Positions 54,819 to 63,308 of a DNA stretch of 64,000 bases are shown in pieces (the stretch's first letter is position 1; the number at the start of each line of letters is the position of its first letter). Origin of the DNA: Haloarcula sp. H-GB4. Lineage in GTDB: Archaea; Halobacteriota; Halobacteria; Halobacteriales; Haloarculaceae. The notes under the pieces are model-generated. The model searched no databases and was not told where the DNA came from. It worked only from the letters and a program-made list of their open reading frames with translations. The position numbers and the translations under genes are program-made. The stretch is from assembly GCF_030848575.1 (NCBI RefSeq), contig NZ_JAVDDX010000003.1, forward strand, positions 336,045 through 400,044. The letters are read 5' to 3'.

Positions 54819-55292
54819 CTAGCTCTCGTTCCCAGAATCGAACTTACCGAAGGGCGTCGTCTCATGGCTCCGGACGAGTACTTCATCGGCCACCGTCAGT
54901 CCCATATCGAGAAGTGCCTGGGCGACGGGTGTGATGTCGCTATCCGATTTACCGACGGCCGTCACGAGGAGATTCTCCTCGCCGGTGACCAGTTCCTGAA
55001 CCGATACCACGCCGTCTATGTCGAGGATTTTGGGGATTAAATCGCCTCGCTCGGGAATCGACGCTGTGCAGTAGAGCAACATCCGGAGCGGGTAGCCCGC
55101 CTGCTGATAGTCGACATCAGCGCTGTAGCCTTTGACGATCTCGCTGGACTCGAGATGGTTAATGCGCTTCCGGACGGTGCTGTCGGACGTATCGGTTCGT
55201 TCTGCGATGTCCCCGGACGACATATTTCGAGCATCTTCCTGTAATGCGTACAGGATTGCTCTGTCCACGTCGTCGATTTCCTCGTCGGCCAT
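54819..55292 (-). CDS. Lrp/AsnC-family transcriptional regulator
   Basis: A 157-residue regulator. Residues about 5-60 form the helix-turn-helix (DDVDRAILYALQEDARNMSSGDIAERTDTSDSTVRKRINHLESSEIVKGY), and the rest is the effector-binding RAM domain (GVVSVQELVTGEENLLVTAVG). Members bind amino acids or related metabolites and form octamers around DNA. ATG at 55292 is chosen; a TTG at 55364 would add a segment with CPCCGH, which could be a small zinc knuckle. Location upstream of dabB on the same strand suggests it controls inorganic-carbon uptake, which would link it to carbon or nitrogen state. Confidence 0.85.
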   Translation of the reverse strand: MADEEIDDVDRAILYALQEDARNMSSGDIAERTDTSDSTVRKRINHLESSEIVKGYSADVDYQQAGYPLRMLLYCTASIPERGDLIPKILDIDGVVSVQELVTGEENLLVTAVGKSDSDITPVAQALLDMGLTVADEVLVRSHETTPFGKFDSGNES

Positions 55293-55534
55293 ACTAGTGT
55301 GTCCACAGCAAGGACACTTTACTGTTGTACGTTCCGCCGATAGCGCTGCTGTAGCTGTTACCAATGGGAGGGGATTTCGACGGCTCTTGATACAGTTGTC
55401 AATCGATGGGCCAGATCTGATTTTGGGAGGACAGCACTGAGATGATCCTGTTCATGAGCAAGGCTGCGGTGAAAGCCATCACGCACCCAGCAGTTGGGAT
55501 GACTGGGCTAAGTCTACCGCAGGATTTCGTTTTC

Positions 55535-55544
55535 AGGTGCGCCT
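55535..55544. promoter_or_regulatory. Second, imperfect iron-box-like site
   Basis: AGGTGCGCCT resembles the core of the site at 55569-55582 (one mismatch between arms) and lies 35 bases upstream of it, centre to centre. It may be a weaker binding site for the same repressor. Confidence 0.35.
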
Positions 55545-55568
55545 AAACTCCGAAGCAGTTATATATTT

Positions 55569-55582
55569 TTAGGCAGGCCTAA
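55569..55582. promoter_or_regulatory. Iron-box-like palindrome before the binding-protein operon
   Basis: TTAGGCAGGCCTAA (6-base arms, 2-base centre) resembles sites of DtxR/SirR/Idr-type iron-dependent repressors in haloarchaea, which contain TTAGG and CCTAA halves. It lies between the TATA element TTATATATT (about 55559-55567) and the ATG at 55588, so a bound repressor would block the start of a leaderless transcript. Confidence 0.7.
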
Positions 55583-55587
55583 CATTT

Positions 55588-56838
55588 ATGTCGAGAGATG
55601 ACACGAATTGCGAGGGCCCGACGAGACGTGACTACATGAAATACGGCAGTGCGGTGGTGGGTGGCGGCTTGCTAGCGGGGTGTACAGGTCAGTCCGGATC
55701 AGAAGCAGCCCCGACCCAGACAGGCACAGGAGGCCAGTCATCCTCAGTGACTGAACCAACAACGGCTGACGATGGATACACTGTTACAATGTCTCCCATG
55801 GGAACCGTCGAGTTCGAATCGGTTCCCCAGAGTGTGTTCACGATACTGGGCCACCACGTGGATATGCTGGTCGCACTCGGTCGGGGGGATGCGATCAACG
55901 CGATGCACGCGCCTGAATATCACCAATCGCTCTATCAGAAGTTCCTCCACCGACTGGAAGGCGTCTCAATCGACTGGGAGGGCCTGTATGCTTCGTGGCC
56001 ACCGTCAAAAGAGAAACTCTACGAACTGAACAGCGATGTCCACATAGCTGATCCAGCGAAGGTTGCGACAGCCGAGGGATGGGACAACGACAGCCTCCAA
56101 GAGATAGGCACAAACGTTGGCCCGTGGTTCGGAAACACGCTCAGCGGCACGCAGCAGGAGCCGCCATCAGGCTGGCCCGATGCGTACGACTACTATACGC
56201 TCTGGGAAATCTTCGGAAAGATCGCGGAGGTCTTTCGGGAAAGGGAACGATACGAGGCATTCGTATCTGTCCGCGAATCGATGATGGAAACTATCAGCGC
56301 GGGCCTTCCGTCAGAAAGTGAACAGCTGAGTGCGGCACTGGTCCTGTTCTCTACATCCGGCGAGAAAATCTGGGGCTACAAGATGAACCATCCGGGCTAC
56401 TACGCTGCTCACACCCGCCCGCTGGGTGCGACCGATGCGTTAGCCGATGCTGTCGGTGACGGGTACGGCGACGACGGACGGAACATCACGCTCGACACCG
56501 AACTGCTTCTCGAATCCGATCCATACGTGCTACTCGTTCTCGGGCCAATGGCGGGGTCCCACAATCTCGACGATATCCGGTCACAGCTGGAGGACAACGA
56601 GGTGACAAGAAAAATCACTGCTGTCCAAGAGGGACAGATATACGCGCAAGGTGCGCGTCGGCAGGGTCCGATTCTGAACCTGTTCCAGACGGAGATGACC
56701 GCGAAACAGTTGTACCCCGACCAGTTCGGTGAGTGGCCAGGCTACGCCGAGGGCGATCCGTACCCCGAAATTCCCGCCGGGGAACAACTGTTCGACCGCC
56801 AGCGGGTCGCCGACATAATCACGGGTGCGGGACAGTGA
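55588..56838 (+). CDS. Siderophore/metal-type ABC substrate-binding Tat lipoprotein (first of three)
   Basis: A 416-residue substrate-binding protein of the TroA/FepB-like fold. The N-terminus has RRDYMKYGSAVVGGGLLAGC, Tat signal plus lipobox Cys at about residue 32, followed by a Thr/Gly linker. The mature part begins YTVTMSPMGTVEFESVPQSVFTILGHHVDMLVALG and ends with VTRKITAVQEGQIYAQGARRQGPILNLFQTEMTAKQLYPDQFGEW, as in iron-siderophore binding proteins. It heads an operon of three related lipoproteins, with GTGA overlap to the next. An iron-box-like palindrome covers its promoter, so it should be made when iron is low. No permease or ATPase gene accompanies it. Confidence 0.87.
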   Translation: MSRDDTNCEGPTRRDYMKYGSAVVGGGLLAGCTGQSGSEAAPTQTGTGGQSSSVTEPTTADDGYTVTMSPMGTVEFESVPQSVFTILGHHVDMLVALGRGDAINAMHAPEYHQSLYQKFLHRLEGVSIDWEGLYASWPPSKEKLYELNSDVHIADPAKVATAEGWDNDSLQEIGTNVGPWFGNTLSGTQQEPPSGWPDAYDYYTLWEIFGKIAEVFRERERYEAFVSVRESMMETISAGLPSESEQLSAALVLFSTSGEKIWGYKMNHPGYYAAHTRPLGATDALADAVGDGYGDDGRNITLDTELLLESDPYVLLVLGPMAGSHNLDDIRSQLEDNEVTRKITAVQEGQIYAQGARRQGPILNLFQTEMTAKQLYPDQFGEWPGYAEGDPYPEIPAGEQLFDRQRVADIITGAGQ

Positions 56839-58016
56839 CTGACGCCGAGAAGACGCCGCGTGGACGGCCTACACGTAGGGACTATATCAGGGATGCTGGG
56901 ATAATTGCAGGCGGCAGTTTACTCGCCGGGTGTGCCGGCGATGCTGTCTCAGAATCCACCCCAAGAGAGAATCGAGAGACACCCACGGCGACCGGGACGA
57001 GATCGTATACCGTCTCCATGGAGCCGGTGGGCGACGTTACGTTCCAGACGGTTCCCGAGCGATGGCTCCCTTACGGTGGCGCCTACGCCGATATGGGCGT
57101 GGCCCTCGGACAGGCCGATGGTCTCACAGGTATCGGCGGGGCGGATCGCTACTACACGTACGTCTACGATGAGCTTTCCGGTGTTTCCGTCGACCAAGAG
57201 ACGATTGACGCGAATCCGGAGGTCCGAACGAAAGAGGAGTTTTACGAACTCGACAGCGACGTGCACCTCTATGACCCACAGATGCTCGTCAACTGGTTCG
57301 ACTGGTCGCAGTCGGACGTCGACGAAATCACCGAGAACGTCGCTCCGTTCATCGGGAATCTGATCTTCCGTCGCTCCGATGAATGGCACGACTACCGGTA
57401 TTACACGCTCTATCAGGCCTTCGAGAAGGTCGCAGAGGTCTTCCAGGAACAGGCCCGGTACGAAGCGTTCAAACAGCTACACGACGACTACATTGCGGAC
57501 CTCCAGAGCCAACTCCCGCCGGCCGAGGAGCGTCCGAACGTCCTCCTTACCTACGAGGGCTCCGACGAACCGGAGTCATTCTCCCCCTATCGATTGACTG
57601 ACAAGGGGACGAGTAAGAAGCAGTGGCGTGACCTCAGGGTTACCGATGCGCTCGCCGGGACGGATATTGAGAACCTCAGCACGACCAATCGGGGCGAATA
57701 CGACTACGAAACGCTTCTATCGGTCGATCCAGACGTTATTCTCATCCGCGGCCACGAGCGGAAATCGGCGACCGAGTTCCGGGAGACTGTCCTGCAGTTC
57801 ATGCAGGACCACACCGTCGGCAGTCAACTGACCGCAGTACAGAACGGACGCGTGTATCGCGGTGGCTACCTCCGACAGGGGCCAATTCATAATTTCTTTT
57901 TGACCGAACGGGCGGCCCAACAACTCTATCCCGACATCTTCGGCGACGTGACCGCCGACACTGAACTGTTCGACCGACAGCAAATCGCCGATATCGTCAC
58001 GGGTGAGTTCGAATGA
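56835..58016 (+). CDS. Siderophore/metal-type ABC substrate-binding Tat lipoprotein (second of three)
   Basis: A 393-residue paralogue of the preceding binding protein. The start is the GTG at 56835 inside a GTGA overlap with the upstream stop. The signal RRDYIRDAGIIAGGSLLAGC has the twin arginines and lipobox. The mature domain reads YTVSMEPVGDVTFQTVPERW, NVAPFIGNLIFRRSDEWHDYRYYTLYQAFEKVAEVFQEQARYEAFKQL, and ends IHNFFLTERAAQQLYPDIFGD. It is closer to the third protein than to the first (shared NVAPF.GNLIFRR.D.WHDYRYY), showing a later duplication. Residues that bind the ligand cannot be read off. Confidence 0.85.
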   Translation: MTDAEKTPRGRPTRRDYIRDAGIIAGGSLLAGCAGDAVSESTPRENRETPTATGTRSYTVSMEPVGDVTFQTVPERWLPYGGAYADMGVALGQADGLTGIGGADRYYTYVYDELSGVSVDQETIDANPEVRTKEEFYELDSDVHLYDPQMLVNWFDWSQSDVDEITENVAPFIGNLIFRRSDEWHDYRYYTLYQAFEKVAEVFQEQARYEAFKQLHDDYIADLQSQLPPAEERPNVLLTYEGSDEPESFSPYRLTDKGTSKKQWRDLRVTDALAGTDIENLSTTNRGEYDYETLLSVDPDVILIRGHERKSATEFRETVLQFMQDHTVGSQLTAVQNGRVYRGGYLRQGPIHNFFLTERAAQQLYPDIFGDVTADTELFDRQQIADIVTGEFE

Positions 58017-59218
58017 CTGGCTCGGACGGAGCGACGTTCGAACGACTGACACGGAGAGAAATTGTCAAAGGCAGCGGGGCACTCGCTCTCGGTGGATTGC
58101 TCGCCGGATGTTCGGGCGATAGTAGTCAGGAGTCTTCAGTGGCCGAGACCAGCGACATGACCACAGATACCGGAGCGAGCGCTACTGAGACCGATCCAGC
58201 GACTTCCGGCGGGGCGTATTCAGTGACGATGGAGCCAGTCGGAACCGTCGAATTCGAAACTGTGCCCGAGACAATCGCCCCGTTCACCGCGGACTATATC
58301 GATATGCTGGTCGCGCTCGGTCACGGCGACGCAGTACAGTCGATCTGGTACCGTGGACGGTACAAGACGCTGCACTATGAGGAACTCGATGGAGTGTCTA
58401 TTGGCCTCGACGGGCTCACACAGCTCTGGAACGATGGCGTCTCGAAAGAACCGTTCTACGAGATGGACGCAGACCTGCACCTCATCGATCCCAACGCACT
58501 TATCGACTGGCTTGGGGCGTGGAATCAGTCGGACCTCGCAGAGATTCGGGAGAACGTCGCACCGTTTCTCGGGAACCTCATCTTCCGGCGGACCGATGAC
58601 TGGCACGACTACCGGTACTACAGCCTGTACGAGGCGTTCGAGAAAGTGGCTGAGATGGTTCAGGAACGGGCGCGCTTCGAGGCGATCCGTTCACTCCACA
58701 ACGAACTGGTCGAAACGGTGCAGGCTCGGCTCCCAGCACCGGAGCAGCGACCGAACGCCGCGCTCATGTTCGCCGGCGAGGAGCCGGAAGCGTTCACGCC
58801 GTATCGGATCAGCGGGAGCGGAGCCAACAAGGAACACTTCCAGACGCTCGGAATTTCCGACGCCTTTGCTGATACCGGCGTCGAAGGATACTCCGGCTCA
58901 GAATTACTCGATTACGAGACGTTGCTTGAGATAGATCCGGACTCACTCCTTCTGCGATACCATCGCGAAGGGAAGACCCGTGAGGAGTTCGAGAACTCAG
59001 TACTCGCCTATATGAAAGACCACGAAGTGGGCAGTCGGTTGCGGGCCGTCCAGAATGACAGGGTGTTTCGCGGCGGCCCGATCTACACCGGCCCGTTGCA
59101 TAACCTATTCATGATCGAACGGTACGCGAAGCGGTACTTCCCCGAGGAGTTCACAGAGGCGCACCTGTTCGACCGGGAGCACCTCGCGACAATTATCAAC
59201 GACGGTAGAGACGAATAA
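58013..59218 (+). CDS. Siderophore/metal-type ABC substrate-binding Tat lipoprotein (third of three)
   Basis: A 401-residue paralogue. ATG overlaps the stop of the second copy (ATGA). The signal has RREIVKGSGALALGGLLAGC with twin arginines and lipobox Cys. The mature domain reads YSVTMEPVGTVEFETVPETIAPFTADYIDMLVALGHGDAVQ, NVAPFLGNLIFRRTDDWHDYRYYSLYEAFEKVAEMVQERARFEAI and ends LHNLFMIERYAKRYFPEEFTEA. Three coupled copies without a transporter core suggest that they share a permease encoded elsewhere and bind different iron or metal chelates. Confidence 0.85.
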   Translation: MTGSDGATFERLTRREIVKGSGALALGGLLAGCSGDSSQESSVAETSDMTTDTGASATETDPATSGGAYSVTMEPVGTVEFETVPETIAPFTADYIDMLVALGHGDAVQSIWYRGRYKTLHYEELDGVSIGLDGLTQLWNDGVSKEPFYEMDADLHLIDPNALIDWLGAWNQSDLAEIRENVAPFLGNLIFRRTDDWHDYRYYSLYEAFEKVAEMVQERARFEAIRSLHNELVETVQARLPAPEQRPNAALMFAGEEPEAFTPYRISGSGANKEHFQTLGISDAFADTGVEGYSGSELLDYETLLEIDPDSLLLRYHREGKTREEFENSVLAYMKDHEVGSRLRAVQNDRVFRGGPIYTGPLHNLFMIERYAKRYFPEEFTEAHLFDREHLATIINDGRDE

Positions 59219-59327
59219 CGACACCGTTTTCCAGCACAGCCTGCCACAGGCACTTTCCAGCGGCTCCGCTGTCGTGCGAATAGACTTGGAAAGACTTTTA
59301 CACAGATTCGAGTTCACATTTATACAG

Positions 59328-60707
59328 ATGTCCACAGCTACCATACGCGATGTCCTCAGCGGTGGCGGCGACCGGTTCGTCTACGTCGTCTCCGCGTTAG
59401 CCGCGCTGAACGGACTGTTGTTCGGGTTCGACACCGGGATCATCTCGGGCGCGTTCCTGTTCATTCAGGACTCGTTCGTCATGTCGCCGCTCGTCGAGGG
59501 GATCATTGTCAGTGGCGCGATGGCAGGGGCCGCGGCCGGCGCGGCTGTGGGTGGCCAGTTGGCCGACCGCCTCGGTCGCCGTCGCCTCATCCTCATCGCG
59601 GCTATCGTGTTCTTCGTCGGATCGTTCACGATGGCCGTCGCGCCGACCGTCCCCGTCCTCGTCGCCGGTCGGCTTATCGACGGCGTCGCTATCGGCTTCG
59701 CGTCGATTGTCGGCCCGCTGTACATCTCTGAAATCGCACCACCAGAGATCCGTGGCGGACTCACCTCGCTCAATCAGCTCATGGTGACTACCGGAATCCT
59801 GCTCTCGTATTTCGTCAACTACGCGTTCGCCGACGCTGGCGCGTGGCGCTGGATGCTCGGTGCCGGGATAGTCCCGGCCGTCGTTCTTGCTATTGGCATT
59901 CTGAAGATGCCTGAGAGCCCACGTTGGCTCTTCGAGCATGGGCAGAAAGACGAGGCCAGAGCCGTGCTCAAGCGAACGCGGTCCGACGGTGTCGAGCAGG
60001 AACTCGACGAGATCGAAGAGACCGTCGAAACACAGTCCGAAACCGGCGTTCGGGACCTGCTGGCTCCGTGGCTCCGTCCCGCGCTCGTGGTCGGGCTTGG
60101 ACTCGCTGTCTTCCAGCAGATTACCGGTATCAACGCGGTCATCTACTACGCCCCGACAATTCTCGAGTCCACCGGCCTTGGAAGTGTGGCCTCGATCCTC
60201 GCGACAGTCGGCATCGGGACGATCAACGTAGTGATGACGGTCGTGGCAATCATGCTTGTCGACCGCGTCGGTCGTCGCCGGCTCTTGCTTGTCGGTGTCG
60301 GCGGGATGGTTGCGACCCTCGCCGTCCTCGGTACCGTATTTTACCTTCCCGGGCTCGAAGGCGGCCTCGGTATTATCGCCACGATCAGCCTGATGCTGTT
60401 CGTGTCCTTTTTTGCAATCGGTCTCGGCCCGGTCTTCTGGCTCCTGATATCTGAGATATACCCGCTTTCCGTTCGCGGGTCGGCGATGGGCGTCGTTACT
60501 GTCGCCAACTGGGGTGCGAATCTCCTCGTGTCGCTGACGTTCCCCGTCCTCACTGACGGCGTCGGAACCTCTGCGACGTTCTGGCTGTTCGGTCTCTGCA
60601 GTCTCCTGGGACTGGTGTTCGTCTACCGTTACGTCCCCGAAACCAAGGGCCGGACGCTTGAGGCAATCGAAGACGACCTCCGGCAGAACATCTCGTTGGC
60701 TGACTGA
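59328..60707 (+). CDS. MFS sugar porter
   Basis: A 459-residue major facilitator of the sugar-porter family with 12 predicted helices. Marks are GFDTGIISGAFLFIQ in helix 1, DRLGRRRLI between helices 2 and 3, PLYISEIAPPEIRGGLTSLNQLMVTTGILLSYFVNY, PESPRWLFEHG before the middle loop, FQQITGINAVIYYAPTI in helix 7, VDRVGRRRLLLVG and the C-terminal PETKGRTLEAIE. It probably imports a hexose or pentose with protons or sodium. ATG at 59328 is chosen because upstream codons are not part of the family; a TTTTACA about 30 bases before it may be the TATA box. It follows the iron-linked operon by 109 bases but looks functionally separate. Confidence 0.9.
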   Translation: MSTATIRDVLSGGGDRFVYVVSALAALNGLLFGFDTGIISGAFLFIQDSFVMSPLVEGIIVSGAMAGAAAGAAVGGQLADRLGRRRLILIAAIVFFVGSFTMAVAPTVPVLVAGRLIDGVAIGFASIVGPLYISEIAPPEIRGGLTSLNQLMVTTGILLSYFVNYAFADAGAWRWMLGAGIVPAVVLAIGILKMPESPRWLFEHGQKDEARAVLKRTRSDGVEQELDEIEETVETQSETGVRDLLAPWLRPALVVGLGLAVFQQITGINAVIYYAPTILESTGLGSVASILATVGIGTINVVMTVVAIMLVDRVGRRRLLLVGVGGMVATLAVLGTVFYLPGLEGGLGIIATISLMLFVSFFAIGLGPVFWLLISEIYPLSVRGSAMGVVTVANWGANLLVSLTFPVLTDGVGTSATFWLFGLCSLLGLVFVYRYVPETKGRTLEAIEDDLRQNISLAD

Positions 60708-60749
60708 GCCAGCCATCGGAACGGCGGGCGAATCCACCGCTCTCGCTGT

Positions 60750-61625
60750 TTACACCCCGAGACGGTCTAACGCACTATCGAGTCTCGGGAGTCCGTCTTC
60801 GCCGAGAAACCGCACGTTCTCCAGCGCGTGAAAGGCGACATACACGTCGCGTCGGTCTTCGAAGTACCCTGTGGAAATGTCGCGGTGTTGTCGGTATTCG
60901 TCGTAGAAGGCAGCTCCAATCGAATCCAGTCGATCGACGTACGCTAGGTCAACTTCAGCGTGGCCGAAATAGATCGCTGGATCGAGGACGGCTCGAACGG
61001 TTCCGTCAGCCACGACAGCGTTTCCGGGATGGATATCGCCGTGCAACAACGATGGCGTGGCTGGCTCGACGAGGCGAGCATCGAGCGTTTCCGCCAGTCG
61101 CTGTATCCGGTCGAACTCGGCGGCTGGCAAGGTTCCATCGTTCCGCGCGGCCTCTGCAAAAGGGAGGAGCCGTCGCTCGCGGAAGAAATCGATCCACGAC
61201 TCGGTCCATGGATTCGACTGACTGAACGGGCCCGAGAGGGTATCGAACGGAAAACCGAACGCGTCAGCCGAGATGTCGTGGAGAGCCGCGACGTGTCGCG
61301 CAAGGTCGCGTTCGGCCCGCTTGTCGAATCGGCCGTCGCCGCGAATAAACGACAGTACGAGCAGTTCCGGTTCGACGTGGAGGACGTCCGGAACGGGGAG
61401 GGGCGTGTCACGGTCGAGGTACTGAAGCATTGCTGCCTCGATTCCGAGCGGCGAGTCGTCGACTTTCACCGCCAAATCAGGACGGTCGCGAAAGGCCACA
61501 CGGTAGACCGACCCGACTTCCCCGCCGTCGAGCTCCGTCGCGTCGTGAGCGTCGGCGTCTAGTACGCTCGAAACCCGCTGTAACACTGTCGCCTTCGTTC
61601 GTTCCGCGCCCGTCCCGTCATCCAT
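60750..61625 (-). CDS. Fructosamine kinase family protein
   Basis: A 291-residue protein of the fructosamine/ketosamine-3-kinase family, related to aminoglycoside phosphotransferases. It has LDGGEVGSVYRVAFRDRPDLAVKVDD (Lys for ATP), LQYLDRDTPLPVPDVLHVEPELLVLSFI, the catalytic loop LLHGDIHPGNAVV with Asp, and AVLDPAIYFGHAEVDLAYVD with the metal-binding Asp. These enzymes phosphorylate sugar adducts on protein lysines so that they fall off, a repair of glycation. ATG at 61625 is chosen since codons upstream are Cys/Ser-rich and unlike the family. It stands between the MFS gene and the ArsR-like regulator. Confidence 0.87.
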   Translation of the reverse strand: MDDGTGAERTKATVLQRVSSVLDADAHDATELDGGEVGSVYRVAFRDRPDLAVKVDDSPLGIEAAMLQYLDRDTPLPVPDVLHVEPELLVLSFIRGDGRFDKRAERDLARHVAALHDISADAFGFPFDTLSGPFSQSNPWTESWIDFFRERRLLPFAEAARNDGTLPAAEFDRIQRLAETLDARLVEPATPSLLHGDIHPGNAVVADGTVRAVLDPAIYFGHAEVDLAYVDRLDSIGAAFYDEYRQHRDISTGYFEDRRDVYVAFHALENVRFLGEDGLPRLDSALDRLGV

Positions 61626-61746
61626 ATTCGGCGTACGAGAAGCGGTCGAATATGTCTGTTTGTCTCTGTTTCGGCAGCGAAAACAGATCTGCCCGACCCT
61701 GACTGGAAATTTCTGGGAACAGGCAGTGCTCGAAACAGCTGTGACG

Positions 61747-62100
61747 CTACACGGACCGGTCAGCGCTGTCACCGAACTGCACGACAAGTCGTTCCGTAGC
61801 GAGGGCGTACACTGTCATCTCCGTCCCCTTCTCCGAGTACCACGTTTCGGCGGGTTCGATAAGGTCAGCTTCACAGAGACGGTCGAGATGATAGGAGACG
61901 CTCTGGAGTGAGCGGTCGACTGTGTCCGCGATATCCGATGCGGTCCGCGGTTCGTCTCTGACCGCCCCCAATATCTCCTGGGCGGCATCGGACGAGAGGA
62001 TCTGAAGGACATCAGTCGGTTCGGTACCGTTGACTACGACGTTCGTCTGCTCTCGAGGTGCATAGTCAACCGGTGGGTGGTGTGGGAAAGTGCTTGCCAT
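61747..62100 (-). CDS. ArsR-like winged-helix regulator
   Basis: A 117-residue DNA-binding protein. The core is a winged helix from about residue 28: TDVLQILSSDAAQEILGAVRDEPRTASDIADTVDRSLQSVSYHLDRLCEADLIEPAETWYSEKGTEMTVYAL. This pattern is shared by many haloarchaeal ArsR-type and transcriptional-control proteins. No metal-binding Cys pair is seen, so it is not a classical arsenic sensor. ATG at 62100 is chosen; the upstream frame is not protein-like. The gene is divergent from the GbsR-like regulator and the 26-base inverted repeat at 62133-62158 lies next to its start, pointing to autoregulation or cross-regulation. Confidence 0.8.
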   Translation of the reverse strand: MASTFPHHPPVDYAPREQTNVVVNGTEPTDVLQILSSDAAQEILGAVRDEPRTASDIADTVDRSLQSVSYHLDRLCEADLIEPAETWYSEKGTEMTVYALATERLVVQFGDSADRSV

Positions 62101-62132
62101 GAGTTGTAGGGAGGGTATCGGCGATCGTTTCT

Positions 62133-62158
62133 GTTTGTTCGGCTCAATCCGAACAAAC
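62133..62158. promoter_or_regulatory. Perfect inverted repeat between two divergent regulator genes
   Basis: Arms GTTTGTTCGG (62133-62142) and CCGAACAAAC (62149-62158) are exact complements with a CTCAAT spacer. A TATA-like TATTAAAT for the minus-strand gene lies at about 62170-62177, so the repeat covers its expected transcription start. A partial copy, GTTCGG, stands just before the plus-strand gene (about 62238). Confidence 0.7.
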
Positions 62159-62246
62159 CAATCAAACAATTTAATACTTACGGAAGTAATAGCCAGAAAT
62201 ATGATACAGCAGGACACGCGGCAAACAGGGCAGCCAGTTCGGATTC

Positions 62247-62750
62247 ATGAGTGATGATGACAATTCGGTCGCACGGGAACGTATCATCGAATCGATGGAA
62301 CAGTCGGCAGAGGTGTACGGCCTCAGCCGAAGTGCCGGGCGCATCTACGGCGTGCTGTACTTCGCTGCAGCGCCGCTCTCTATTCCGGAACTGGTCGATG
62401 AAACTGGCTATGCGAAATCAACGGTCAGTAACGTCACGCGGACACTGTCGCGTGTCGGACTCATCCACCGCAGGTCGTCTACAGGGGGCGGGAGACGAGT
62501 CCGGTTTGAGGCCGAACGCGAGATCTGGTTCATCCTGCAGGACGTGTTCCAGCAATACATCCAGCGGGAAGTTCAGACGACGCTCAGGACCATCTGCCGG
62601 GCGGAAGAGCAGATGTCGGCAGATACTCGCGAGCAAGAGCGCGTTCGAAATCTCCGCGAGACGTACGAAGACCTGGAAGAGATTGTACAGCTCGCATCAG
62701 AGTACTCGGCCGCCGAACTCCGCGAGGCGCTTGAAGCGTACGAGCAGTAG
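62247..62750 (+). CDS. GbsR/MarR-type transcriptional regulator
   Basis: A 167-residue regulator of the GbsR branch of MarR-like proteins. Marks are ESMEQSAEVYGLSRSAGRIYGVLYFAAAPLSIPELVDETGYAKSTVSNVTRTLSRVGLIHRRSSTGGGRRVRFEAE (winged helix), followed by a helical dimerisation region (LQDVFQQYIQREVQTTL). GbsR proteins respond to choline or other osmolytes in bacteria; in haloarchaea they control varied genes. It is divergent from the ArsR-like gene, with 146 bases and one inverted repeat between them. Confidence 0.85.
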   Translation: MSDDDNSVARERIIESMEQSAEVYGLSRSAGRIYGVLYFAAAPLSIPELVDETGYAKSTVSNVTRTLSRVGLIHRRSSTGGGRRVRFEAEREIWFILQDVFQQYIQREVQTTLRTICRAEEQMSADTREQERVRNLRETYEDLEEIVQLASEYSAAELREALEAYEQ

Positions 62751-62756
62751 TCACCG

Positions 62757-63308
62757 CTACCAGTAGACCGTGTAGGTACACGCATCGTCCCCGTGCCGGC
62801 GACACGTCTCGCCCGTTTCTTCGAGGAACACGAACGCGTCGACCGGCGCGTACTGCTGGGCAACCCCACGGATGAGACCACGGTCGAACGGACATGGATA
62901 CGGGTTCTCACAGGTCACCTCGCCGGTCCGGTCGCCAACGGATTCGAAGCGATACTGCCCGATGTCCCCGCCGCGGTGATTCCGCTGGTAAGCCTCGTCT
63001 ATCGACTGGAGGCCCGCCGGAACAGTATCAAAGTCGTTCGGCCAGTCCGCGACGCGGGGTATCTGTTCGCCGAGTCGGTCAAGAACGTGCGGTTGCAGGT
63101 CATCGGCAATCGTCTCGAACGCGTTCAGCCAGGCCTGCTGTGGGTACCACTCATCAGCCGCCGGTTCGGTGATCCCCTCCGAAGCGAGCGCCGTTAGCGC
63201 CCGGTCTCGGTACTCGTCTGAGAACTTCCCCATCGCCGCCTCAACTATCGTGAGTACCGTTTGCCCGTTAACTTCGACGGCCGGGTCAAACGCGTCGTAG
63301 GATGCCAT
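62757..63308 (-). CDS. V4R/heme-NO-binding-like sensor protein
   Basis: A 183-residue cytoplasmic protein. The last third reads NPYPCPFDRGLIRGVAQQYAPVDAFVFLEETGETCRRHGDDACTYTVYW, with the Gly-x-Cys...Gly-Asp-x2-Cys-x-Tyr pattern of V4R and heme-NO/oxygen-like sensor domains, where the Cys residues may bind metal or hydrocarbon ligands. The N-terminal part is helical (VLTIVEAAMGKFSDEYRDRALTAL). ATG at 63308 is chosen. It converges with the GbsR-like gene, 6 bases apart. The ligand is unknown. Confidence 0.65.
   Translation of the reverse strand: MASYDAFDPAVEVNGQTVLTIVEAAMGKFSDEYRDRALTALASEGITEPAADEWYPQQAWLNAFETIADDLQPHVLDRLGEQIPRVADWPNDFDTVPAGLQSIDEAYQRNHRGGDIGQYRFESVGDRTGEVTCENPYPCPFDRGLIRGVAQQYAPVDAFVFLEETGETCRRHGDDACTYTVYW

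Noticed and set aside
57001..58016. Possibility that the second and third binding proteins are one gene duplicated by an assembly error
   Set aside because: The two are related but differ at many positions and in length and linker, so they are true paralogues.
59397..60737. Long minus-strand frame (446 codons) opposite the MFS transporter
   Set aside because: Shadow of a membrane-protein gene; the translation is almost free of hydrophobic stretches and has no motif.
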